Positions 11,400 to 22,029 of a stretch of DNA of 64,000 nt are shown here, in pieces. Made by a program: the position numbers and the translations under genes. The notes under the pieces are model-generated. The model was not told where the DNA came from, searched no databases, and saw only the letters and a list, made by a program, of their open reading frames with translations. Position 1 is the first letter of the stretch. Every line of letters starts with the position of its first letter. Source of the stretch: Manihot esculenta (Eukaryota > Streptophyta > Magnoliopsida > Malpighiales > Euphorbiaceae); the NCBI RefSeq assembly GCF_001659605.2, contig NC_035174.2:2916389-2980388 (forward strand). Reading direction: 5' to 3'.

Positions 11400-14300
11400 T
11401 CGACTTTGGAGTGGGAATTTTTGAACTGGCGGGTTTTAAGTCCTATTATAATAAATAAATAAACTTTCTCTATGCGACCATTTCACCCTCCTTATAAGAT
11501 TAGTTTGTAGCCGGCGACGTGTATAGAAAATTTTCTACTTCCACTCATCTACTGAATTTTTATTATTTTAAATTTATTTGTAAGAGTAAGAATTATTCAT
11601 ATATAATATTTATAACACTACAATTTCACAAACTTATTAAAAAATCAATTGAAGAACAAATAAAATAATCATTGGAAAGCTATAAAGAAGAATTATAGCA
11701 AACCTCTCCGCTTATGAAATTTTGTACTTTTTCATAAGAGGTTAAAAGCTTGATTAATTTAAGAAAACTACATTGATTAACTTCGCTGTTGAATTGATTT
11801 AATTTTTACTATGATAAAATATAAATATTAGTTAGTTAACTAATACCATTATTTTAATTTTCATTAATAAATGTCAAAAATAATTTGAAGGAACAAGTTA
11901 TATAGTGAATAATATTATTTTATTTATTATATAAAATATTCATAATAGGTAATTATATGATAAAAATATATTATTTATCATGTAATTTTTTTATATTAAA
12001 TAATTCATTACAAACATACATTTTTATAATAATTTTCAAGTTATTAGTGATAAAAGAAGATTATTAATTTTTTATGTATATATTCTTAATGAATATATAT
12101 GTGTTTGTATGATATAATTTATTTTATAGTAAAATTATTCAAATTAATATTTGAAAAATCATGAAAAATTCATTTTTAAATGAATTTTTTTAATTTAAAG
12201 AAAAAACTGATTTTTTATTTTCAAACAAAAAACATCAGAGAAAATTTATTAAATTGAATATCTGTAGAATTATTTATGTAGTGAAAGCACGAAGAAGAAA
12301 CAGAGATGTAAATAATAGTGTAAATAATTTGAAATTTAAATGAAAAACGAAGACAAGGACAAGACAATGATTTGGTAAATATAGTTGTCATTTTCTAAAA
12401 AATTTCGGTGGTAGTAGTTGTCTTTGTCCATGAAACTTCTTCCCCGTGGAATGCGAAATCTAATCACATTTTTCCATTTATATGATATTGATATCCAGGT
12501 CCAGTCACCAGTGTGCTCAGCTCAGCTATTCATTTTCACGTGCACATAAAAAACACTTAGGCACAGCTTCGCCTTTTGCCAGTTGACCCAAAAAGAGCCA
12601 TACGCTCCTCCTATCATATGAATTCAAATTCCATTCAGGATTCCATCCTCCATCCTAAAGAGCGCCAACGAAAACAACATCACACTAGACAAAAATACTT
12701 TTCTTTTTTTAATTATTTTTAAAATTATTAAATGGGTATTTATAACTCCCATTATTTTGAAAAAATTAGGTGTTCACTTAGATCGAAATTCACATACAAA
12801 CAAGTACTGAAAAAACTTCCTATTTAAGAAGTTTACAACTAAAAGTTATATTGAATTAATTTCAAATTAATTAATATGTTCAAATATATATATATTTTTT
12901 TAAGATAAAGATTTATGTATATAACCCACTGATGGGTTGTTGAGGAGCAGAAGCCATGATGAGACAATCATGCGAAAAAGGCAATGAGAACCCATCTTTA
13001 TTTTCTCCTTCTTGGCCGTTAAGCTCGTGACACGTACCATGCGTCCTCATTATCATTCATGGTATTTTCTCTCTTCTGCATACGACTTCGAACTTTTGAG
13101 TTTTGCTGTGTCGACTCGTTTTCGGCATTCCCAGCAATGGGCCAGCCCATTAGCTGAATTTGCTTGAGAAGGGTATTGTATGCCTGGCCCTTTTATCCTG
13201 ATGTGCCAGGAAATCAGGATTATGGGTAAGAAATCTAAGGAGAATTCTTGCTATCAGGATTATAGGTAAGATCAAGGTAAGACATTCTACATTCGTCATC
13301 ATCTTGTTATCAAATAAAAATTTTCTACTGAATTTGATGAAATATATTGAAAATACAAAACTAAATTATTATATCCATCCCAAGATTTAAATGAGAAGGC
13401 AAAGATTTTTCTTTTTTAATTAATAATCTCAAATTCAAACACTAAATATAAATATTACCAAAACTTATAAAGAAAATACTTTGCTTTACATAATAGGTGA
13501 TGCAAATTCTAATTAACCAAGAAAATGTGCTTTCGTCCTGTGTTTTAAGGTCACAAAATATTTGATTAAAATAGTCGATATAAACTCTGATTGGATTGTA
13601 GCTGCCTATATAATTAATTAGTATAAATTTGTGAAGGCAAAATCAATCACATAATTTTCTTATATTGTTTATCGTTTGCATGATGCAGTTCAAAAGAAAA
13701 AACAATTGGCGTATAGAAATTATTTATATAATATTGTAAAATTAATTTTTATGTATGTATATTGATCAACTCATTTTTAAAAATCAAATTTTACGATGTT
13801 ATTTTGAATATTTAATTTTCCTAATAGGGTCCTGTCTTATGTTACCTCAACAATGGGGCCCATTTGTTTGAGGGTTTTTAATAAATAAATAAATAAAATC
13901 TATCTTTGTGAAGGGAAAAAATCATAATACACGTCAATCCCAAATCATTTAGATTTTAAGAGTAATCGAAAGCTAATAATATTTAAGAGTAATTCAAACT
14001 TAATGATATTACGAAATAAACATAACAAATAATTATGAAAGCAAGCATAATGTATTGAGGATGATCTCTTTGATTAGAACTTCAGTTAAACGCAAATAAA
14101 TAATGAGATTGGCACAAATTTTGAATGTTAAGAGTTATTTACTTTCTCTTCATGATAAAAAAACGTAAATAAAGAAAATAAACTTGCCCTTTTTTCTTTA
14201 AAAAAAAATTCTTAATTAAAGAAAGAACTCGATTTATAATATTAATTAGTAAAAACCATGTTATTCATTTAAAATAAAATTCAAGTGATGCATTTTTTTT

Positions 14301-15500
14301 TTTTGAAAAAACAATAAAAATATAGGATAATATTAAACAACGTAACTTAATCCTTAATTTTATGCATTTTGAATCAAATTTGAATGATTCTTACAGATAA
14401 GTGAAATTTTAATTGGACCTATTATTTCTCTCTCACATTTCTTCTTTATCTTTTCTTTTTTCTTTATGACTCTCGTCCATTTGTTACTATTATTCTCTAT
14501 ATCTGGGACCATCATTCTTTTTTTAGTGGAGTTTATAGAAAAATAAGATCTGTTTTTATTTTTAAAAAATTAGAGCTTCCTGCAAAGTAATTTCCATACA
14601 TTTACTGGTTTGGATTGCTCTAATTGCTTTCTTTAATGGCTTTTGTTGCATGTAAGTTTATGACTTTTATAAGCTGATTGCGGTTTCAGTAGAAAATGGC
14701 ACTCTTCTACCCCCTAAGATTAGTAGGCGTGACTTGTTTGGACTGTAACTAGGCTTAGGCGTTGTTTGTATTCAATTTGGACCTTGAGCTGATTTTTAGT
14801 TTGTTTTTCTTAACTTATTTTAGGGTATAGAAGTCTCTTTTGGCTAAGTTTTGGGTATTGTTCAAGTCTTTTATGCTTTCTTAATATAATTCTATTTTTC
14901 TAAAAAAATAATTAATGATAAATTAAAATATAGATATGATAATTTATTTTATTAATAAAGTAGTTATTTATTTAACGTAAATATATTTATATATTTAACT
15001 CTACAAACTTAACTATTGCTCTTATTTCATGGATAACATGTTTAACATTATTAATTATAATTCATTTGATGTATAAACTTTAAGCTGATATGACTTATAT
15101 ATGTTTCGCTTTTTTGTTACTGTTTTTATAAGTTTAGAGCTTAACAATTACGCTTTTATTTAATAATTATAATTTTGTAAAGTTGAAGCATCGAGAAAAT
15201 ATTAAATAAAATTTTATATACAGCCAAATAAAAAAAATTATTATCTAAAAAGGCAAAAAAAACGCCTTTTTCTTCTTTAAACAGAGCAAGACGAAAAGCA
15301 ACTTCTATTATTATTTTCGCCATTTTGCAAGAAAAGACGCTTGAAAAACAGATGAGACTAGTGATGCCTGTGATACTTGCCAATTAGCAACGAGTGACCT
15401 CACCGAATCCTCCCAAAGAATATTTCAAGATAAAAGAAGATAAATCCAGACTCTCCTTCAACGAACGGCTCACAACACTCCTACACAAACGCATTAACTG
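11400..15500. other. 4.1-kb AT-rich intergenic region
   Basis: This separates the divergently transcribed TPX2-like and ACS10-type genes. Base composition is strongly AT, with poly-A/T runs and no frame resembling a known protein. A short direct repeat of 'atcaggattatgggtaaga' occurs near 13214 and 13254. A minus-strand open frame at 15156-15383 is low-complexity and not credible. I see no RNA gene or element ends. Confidence 0.6.
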
Positions 15501-15507
15501 CCTAAGC

Positions 15508-15561
15508 ATGCGGAACGCCCGAGACCTTCAACCCCGGCGGCTTCATTCGCCAAACCAATGA
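15508..15561 (+). promoter_or_regulatory. Possible uORF overlapping the ACS10-type start codon
   Basis: An ATG at 15508 opens a 17-codon frame ([17 protein letters not shown]) whose stop TGA (15559-15561) overlaps the main ATG (15558-15560) as ATGA. If the 5' leader includes it, translation of the main frame would need leaky scanning or reinitiation. Confidence 0.35.
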
Positions 15562-17968
15562 CCCTCACCCAAATCCAAACCCGAATTCAGTCTACCGAGC
15601 CTGACAACCTTCCCCGGAAGCCCGCCGGAGCCACCGCAATGAGACTTATAGTGCCACTTCAAGGTGTAGTCCAAGGCAGAGGAGGCCTAATATTAGGTTC
15701 TCTAATCCCTTGCGCTCTCTTTTACTTTTTCCAGCTCTATTTCAAACGACATCGTTCTCCAAATCCTTCTTCGAACCCTCCGTCGCCTTCCGCTTCATCT
15801 CCAAACCTTGCTGAGATCCCCAGGACGTCTTCGCGGTCCAATTTATCGAGCCGGGGATCGTTTAGCCAGGGACGGGCATGTATATCGAACCGGGCGATGT
15901 CCATTGCGAAGCCTAATGATTCTCCTTATTATATTGGGCTGGATAAGGTTTCGGTGAATCCGTATGACAGAAGAAGCAATCCGGATGGGATTATTCAGCT
16001 TGGGTTATCTGAGAATAGAGTTAGTACTGGTTCTCTTTTTGTTTATTTATTTTTTACTATTCATCGCTCCATTTGTGTTGTTAATTGGCTGCGTTTGTGG
16101 GATTCAGTTGTGTTTAGATTTGATTGAGAAATGGATGGCGAATAATCTCAGGGATTCTGTAGTTGGAACAGACGGTGGTGATCTGAATATTCATGGTATC
16201 GCGACATACCAGCCGTTCGATGGATTGATGGAGCTAAAAGTGGTAAAGTGAAGTCTTTTTTTTTTTCTTGGACCAAAAAAAGGCCCTTTTTTTTTTCAAT
16301 TTTGATTTGCGCTACTTGATTGAGGAGAACTGGAAGGGCTTATTGCCATTATAACGTGGATTTTAAGTTAAAATTTTCAGTAATCTCCAGTCGCATTGAT
16401 AACCATAAAATGGTGTGTTAATCTAAATCAGTCATTGTTGTTGGCATTAAATTCTTTAATTGGAAATGTATCCTTACTGCTGATTTGTATCTTTAGAGGT
16501 TTGTTTTGTTATTTGCCTACGAGACTATTGTAGACGAGGTGTGTTTTATTTGTATAGGAGATCTGATGCATCCACTTTTTGGGTATTCTCCTTTGTCTTA
16601 ATAACTAATGCAGCTTCAGTAGTGCAAATATATTTTGTTTTTTCATCTCGTTTGATGTTGGGGAATGGCTTGGCTTGAGATTTTCTAGGTTCTTTGATTT
16701 TTGAATTTTTCCACGTGCTTTTGTTTGTTCATCATTTTAAACTGAATCAGATTGTCACATTATGCTATTGTTGATATGCATTGGCTTATAGAATTCTGTC
16801 CATGTTGTGTTGTTTCAGTGATTTGTTACATTCTCTCTCGACTTTGCAGGCTATGGCAAATTTCATGTCTCAGGTTGTGGGAAGAGCAGTCTCATTTGAT
16901 GCATCACAGATCGTATTAACTGCTGGTGCAACTCCTGCAGTTGAGATTTTATGCTTCTGCTTGGCAGACCAGGGAAATGCATTTCTTGTTCCAACGCCAT
17001 ATTATCCTGGGTAAGTTTGATTTATAGTACATATTTCTAACCAAATACTGAAGCAATTAGTACATCTTATTTAAAATAAAGCCTTGAAGTTAATCAGGAA
17101 AATAATATGCAGATTTGATAGAGATATGAGATGGCGAACAGGAGTGGAGCTAGTACCTGTTCACTGCCGCAGCACTGACAATTTCATATTAAGTGTCCCT
17201 GCTCTTGAGGAAGCTTACAATCAGGCTAGAAAACGAGGATTAAAAGTTCGTGGAATATTGATTTCTAACCCTTCAAATCCTGTTGGCAATTTACTGCCAC
17301 AAGAAACACTCTTTGACCTTCTAGACTTTGTCCAAGAGAAAAACATCCACATTATTTCTGATGAAATATTTGCTGGGTCTGTGTATGGAAATGGTCAATT
17401 TGTGAGTATGGCGCAAATTCTAGAGGAAGAAGATTTTGACAAGAATAGGATTCATATTATATATGGTCTCTCAAAAGATCTTTCTCTTCCAGGATTTAGG
17501 GTTGGGGCCATCTACTCCTACAACGAAAACATCTTAACTGCTGCTAAAAGGTTAACTAGATTTTCTTCTATTTCTGCTCCAAGCCAGAGGCTGCTAGTTT
17601 CCATGCTTTCAGATACAAGATTCATCGAGGAATATATTGACACTAATAAAAGGAGGATTAGGAAAATATATGACTTATTTGTTGAAGGGTTCAAGCAATT
17701 AGGAATCAAGTGTGTAGAAAGTAGTGCTGGCTTGTACTGTTGGGCTGATATGGGTGAACTAATGAACTCTTACAGTGAGAAAGGAGAACTTGACTTATGG
17801 GATAAACTGTTGAACATTGCAAAGATCAATGTAACTCCTGGTTCAGCCTGCCACTGCATAGAACCAGGATGGTTCCGCTGTTGTTTTACTACTTTAACTG
17901 AAGAAGACATTCCTGTAGTCATAGAACGGATCAGCAAAGTTGCAGAAACATTTAAATCTCCTGGTTGA
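15558..17968 (+). CDS. ACS10: ACS10-type aminotransferase (ACC synthase-like), 4 exons
   Basis: This is a PLP-dependent class I/II aminotransferase. The family is named after ACC synthase, but Arabidopsis ACS10 and ACS12 act as amino-acid aminotransferases rather than ethylene-forming ACC synthases. Exons are 15558-16019, 16108-16242, 16850-17010 and 17113-17968; all are GT-AG with matching phases and give 537 residues. The N-terminus carries the clade-specific [17 protein letters not shown] block (from residue 28) followed by a hydrophobic stretch, probably a membrane anchor, and a Ser/Pro-rich linker. Catalytic-domain marks are GLSENR (exon 1 end), [22 protein letters not shown] and [13 protein letters not shown], with the PLP lysine at about K374. 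The C-terminal PGWFRCCF block is intact. The gene is complete and looks functional. It converges on the DUF688 gene with 262 bases between stop codons. Confidence 0.9.
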
Positions 17969-18230
17969 AATGTAAAGTCATACGTTCAAACTTTTTCAGC
18001 AATTGCTACGTAGGAGATCATTTTTTGACCTTCTATGTTGGGAATATTCAGCTACTGAGCTAACGTAGAAGTTAAATGCATATGTCATGAAGTCCTCAGT
18101 ATTCAACATGTGGTTGCATTATGGAAATTGTATATTATTTTTTTCTCCCAAAGTTGAAAGCTAAAACAAATTGGAAAGAAGCTTCATGGAGAGAACTGAA
18201 TGCAACGTGATTATTAACTAGAAGACCGAC

Positions 18231-19375
18231 CTATGTCAGTTTCAGTTTTGGATGATCCATCTTCCTCTGCAATACTCCAATCATATTGATGCCAGCACCA
18301 AAGAGATAGCAGCTAAAAGCTTTCCCATTTTTGAATTCCTGCGCAGGTGCAATCATGAGAGCAAAAGTTGTTTTCTGATTCTTGTAGAAAATAGCTGATT
18401 ATCAGCTGTATGATTTTTTTTAATGTCGACATAAGAGGATGGTTCAAAATATTTTTGCTCTGTGCTTTTAATGGCTTTTCCCTTTGTATCCTTCTTAATA
18501 GTTACTTCAGCAAATAGTCATAGGTATTAATTGTATTTAAAAAGAAGCAGGAACTGGAGATTTACCATTGATAGATTCTGTGTTCCCATTTGAACAGCTT
18601 TTCTTCGTCTACTCCTCCGGCTCATCGTTATCAATTCTCCAAGTGTTGCTGTCCTCTTTGCTACTGTATTACTGTCACTTTCATGATGAAAATGGATATT
18701 ATTTAGTTCTAGGGAAGGGTTGGAGCCGTGTTTGGAGTATTCTTCCTTCCCAAGAAAGGCAGAATTTGGGGTATATAATGGAGAAAAACAGTCCAAGAAA
18801 GAAGCCCTAGTAAGGCTTGAAATTCCAGTTTCATAACTGCTTCTGCTGTCTATTTCAGAAGCAGGTGAGGAAGAGCTTTCTAACTGGTCATTGATATCAT
18901 TGTTTGAGGAAGTTTTTAGCACTGGAACTGCGGTAGAAACTGCTGATGACAACACCAAGCAATTTGCCAGGAGAGAGGGTAGAGAGCTGAATGAATAGTC
19001 AGTTTCAAAACTGAAAGATTCAAGATCCGAGTCAAATGTTACTTCTTTGTCTATGTGGTGGTCGCTGCCATCAGTCCCCGCGTTGTCAAAATTGTAATCA
19101 TCATGCTGTTGAGAGTCTTGCCAGGTTGTAAGAGCAGACTCCATTGGTGGCTGTGAGAAACCAGGTATAGGCTTTCGAGGCTTTTCCTCCCAGCTGAAAG
19201 GAGCCGAGGCAACGAGCTTTTCTGGAGATGGTAGAGCTAGGGTAGTAACTGAATAAATCACAGGTCTCCAGTGCTTTTTGGCTACTCCTGGACTTTCCTC
19301 CCAGAGAAACGGAACTGCTGGTGGTTGTCTAACGTGCTTTCTTTTCGAGCGTTTGATGACTTCATTATCCGCCAT
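18231..19375 (-). CDS. DUF688 family protein, 2 exons
   Basis: This is a plant protein of unknown function. Exon 1 (19375-18566) opens MADNEVIKRSKRKHVRQP and contains the DUF688 signature PPAVPFLWEESPG (about residues 18-30). A second APFSWEEKPRKP copy follows, then a long acidic/serine-rich middle. Exon 1 ends in the conserved LGELI.MSRRSRRRKAVQM region. The donor is ATG|GTAAAT and the acceptor GCGCAG is before 18338. Exon 2 (18338-18231) adds 35 residues with the CYLFGAGI...LQRK pattern that I associate with the family C-terminus. Without this intron, exon 1 would simply run on to a stop at 18527 with an unrelated tail. Total length is 305 residues. Exon 2 is inferred from phase and similarity. 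Confidence 0.75.
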
Positions 19376-19379
19376 TCTG

Positions 19380-20665
19380 GGAACAGAAATGCGAAGCTAT
19401 GGTCTCATAAAATTTGGCACCCAGAACTGTTCCTCTTCTTACACATATAGGGCAGCATGGTTGTGGAGTTGTGTTAAGTTGTCATCTAAACTTTGCCTCC
19501 TAAGCGCACCATTATTTTGGCAATAGGAGATTAGGCTACCTGCTCTCTCTACCATCACAGGGGCTGGAAACAACTTATTTTTATTCCTCATGGTTTTGGT
19601 GCGTAGAACTTTTTCCGCAAGCGGTCCACCAACTCAGCAAAAGTAAGTAAATAAACCCAGACATATAAAATTTGTTTCACAGGCTATTATTGGGAGATAG
19701 AGATTACTGAATATTCTCCATACTCTAGAAAATTGTACTTTTTAGTTAATTTTGTTTGAGATTTAGCAAAATATATAATTTGATCTATTTTTTTTATAGG
19801 AAATCATTATAAAAAATTAGTAATTTTTCAAATTTTATTTTGTTCTTTCCGTTTAAATTTATAATTAGTTAACTATAAGATAAAAAAGTATGCCCAAATT
19901 GAAAGTATTAAATTGTTATGATATTAAACCCATATGGACTATAGAAAATGATATTTAAAAGATTAAATTTTATAGTTTAACAATAAATTTTAATAAAAAA
20001 ATTATTTTATTAACGGAATCAAATTTTAAACATTAAATAGTTTCTCATAAATAATAGATTTTGATAAATTGTTTTAATTTTACATATCTTTCCTCAATCT
20101 CGACTTCAATATATATCATTAAAATTATTTAAATTCAATTTAAGTGTAATTAAAACCATTCTTCCTCAATATTAATAATTGTACCATAAATATGCTTCCG
20201 TTTTAAATTATATAATAAAATTCTTAAAATTTAATTTTAATATATCCATGATTTTTAAGACAAATGTGCTTGACATTAATTTTCCTTGATATGTTATTTT
20301 TATACCCACATATTAGAGTTTGAATGTATTTAATTGAATGTATTTAATTAAGTAATATATTATCAATATGTCCTTACATTAATCTATGAATCTAAAGATA
20401 AATTAGATGTTATGCATCCTTTAAAATATTGCCCTAAACTCGAATTAAAAGTAATATAATTTAAAACGATATTGTTAATTTTTCTTTAAAATAAAAATAA
20501 TTATTTAATTTTAATAACATTAAATTCTAAAAAATATAATTTTTTATTTTAAATTAGTAAATATTTAAATCTTAAGTTACCTATGCAAGTTTGAAAGAAA
20601 ATTACATAATTTTTATAATTTATCATGAATAATTTTTTTATGGAAATTAATATTAAGTGTTGATC
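19380..20665. other. AT-rich intergenic region
   Basis: The first 250 bases are the probable promoter and leader of the DUF688 gene. The rest is very AT-rich with no coding signal, up to the target duplication of the LTR element at 20666. Confidence 0.6.
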
Positions 20666-20670
20666 GTAAT
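20666..20670. repeat. Target site duplication GTAAT (left)
   Basis: GTAAT directly precedes the left LTR and is repeated at 28479-28483 directly after the right LTR. This is the 5-bp duplication expected from retroviral-type integration. Confidence 0.93.
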
Positions 20671-21376
20671 TGATAAATATTTTCCTCTTCCTGGTCCATG
20701 ATAGATCTGGTTTTCTTCTGGGTCCCTTCTTGCTGGGCTCCCTGATGGGTCTCTCCATGTTTTACCTGGTGAAAGGATCTGTAAAATAAGAAAGAATGGT
20801 CAGGGGCCTACCGGGTGTGCCCCGGCAGAGGCCCTCCGACGCTCAAGTCAGATTTTATGGCTCAGAGTAGTATATTTAGGCAAGGGTTACAGAAAGAATA
20901 AAAATGGTGTCCAGGAAGAAAAAGGAAAGAAGAAGAGAGCCCCCCCATTCTGCGTGGCCTTTACCGTGATATATATATCTGTCTCTCTGCCACAATACTA
21001 GCTGTCTTCTGTCGCCTAGCTCCGTATGTACGGATGTGTCAGGTGCCTGCTCCATGCGTAACGGCCATTAATTCTCCTCTGATACGTATGATTCTCCTCT
21101 GATACGCATGCGGAAGGACTTACCAGCGGGGCATCTTGGTCATTTTCCCTTTTCCGGGCTGGGTTGAATGGTAGGGCTGAAGTTGAGCCTGGTGAGGGCT
21201 TGATTACTGGGCCGAGAGGTTTGGGCCGGTTTGATTGAGGAGTCTAGGCGGAGTTCCGGCCCTATGACTGAGCGGGCTGGACCTGGCTCTCGAGGGGAAT
21301 ATTGAAGCCTTCGGATCATGGACTGTTTTCATGGGCCTGGCCTTTATACCGGGGTGAAGAAATCCAGCGATCATCA
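20671..21376 (-). repeat. 3' LTR of the LARD element (706 bp)
   Basis: On the minus strand it starts TGATGATCGCTGG and ends AATATTTATCA, giving TG...CA ends. It is nearly identical to the copy at 27773-28478 and related to the inverted solo LTR at 60016-60695. It is GC-richer than the flanks. Confidence 0.93.
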
Positions 21377-21402
21377 ATTGCCCCTTTATCTCCTCAGCAG
21401 TT
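21377..21402 (-). promoter_or_regulatory. Polypurine tract of the LARD element
   Basis: The minus strand reads GAGGAGATAAAGGGGCAAT immediately before the 3' LTR start TGATGATC. Its purine richness and position suit a plus-strand priming site and fix the element orientation. Confidence 0.7.
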
Positions 21403-22029
21403 ATTCCATGACTGGTGAGGGGATAAATCTTTAATTTCTATTCATGACCGTGTGGTCTGAGAACTGCTCCTGTCGAAAGTATCCCTTTCTTGCCTTTTCA
21501 TTATTTTTGCCTGAGCGTTGGACTCTTGTGTATGTTTTTTGCCCCTGAGTATTTATGGGCTGTCTTCTTTCGAGCGTTTTGCGGGCTCTTTGTTGCTTGG
21601 ACCTTTCTCTAGGTCAGCTGAGTTGGTTTAGTGTGAGCGGTCAATTCTCGAGGTCGTTGCCTCTCATGATTGCCCCTGATTCTCTGTTTGGCTTTGTATT
21701 TTGGTATGCAGTTTGCTTAGGAATCGCCTTGCCTTAATTCGGTCTGTCTTATCGGGTTTACCAGTACTGCGCTCGTTTTCTTGAGATCGGCATGATGCTT
21801 TGGTACTTTTGGCTGTTGTGTGAGATTAAAGTCTATCTACCTGATGACTTGAGCTCCTTTGGGAGGTCGGAGTTTAGCTTTTTCATTTATGGTCCCGTGC
21901 CCCAATCTTTTATGTGAGATCAGAACTATGTTCTTTATGAGTTGTTTTTGCTTGTTGCACCGGATGATCTTGGGGATTCTGGCTATTTTTGCTCCGGGAG
22001 ATCTTTGAGATCTTTGCCGGTCTTCTACC

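Noticed and set aside
15558..17968. True ACC synthase (ethylene biosynthesis)
   Set aside because: The N-terminal anchor block and the [11 protein letters not shown] sequence belong to the ACS10/ACS12 clade, which has aminotransferase rather than ACC synthase activity.
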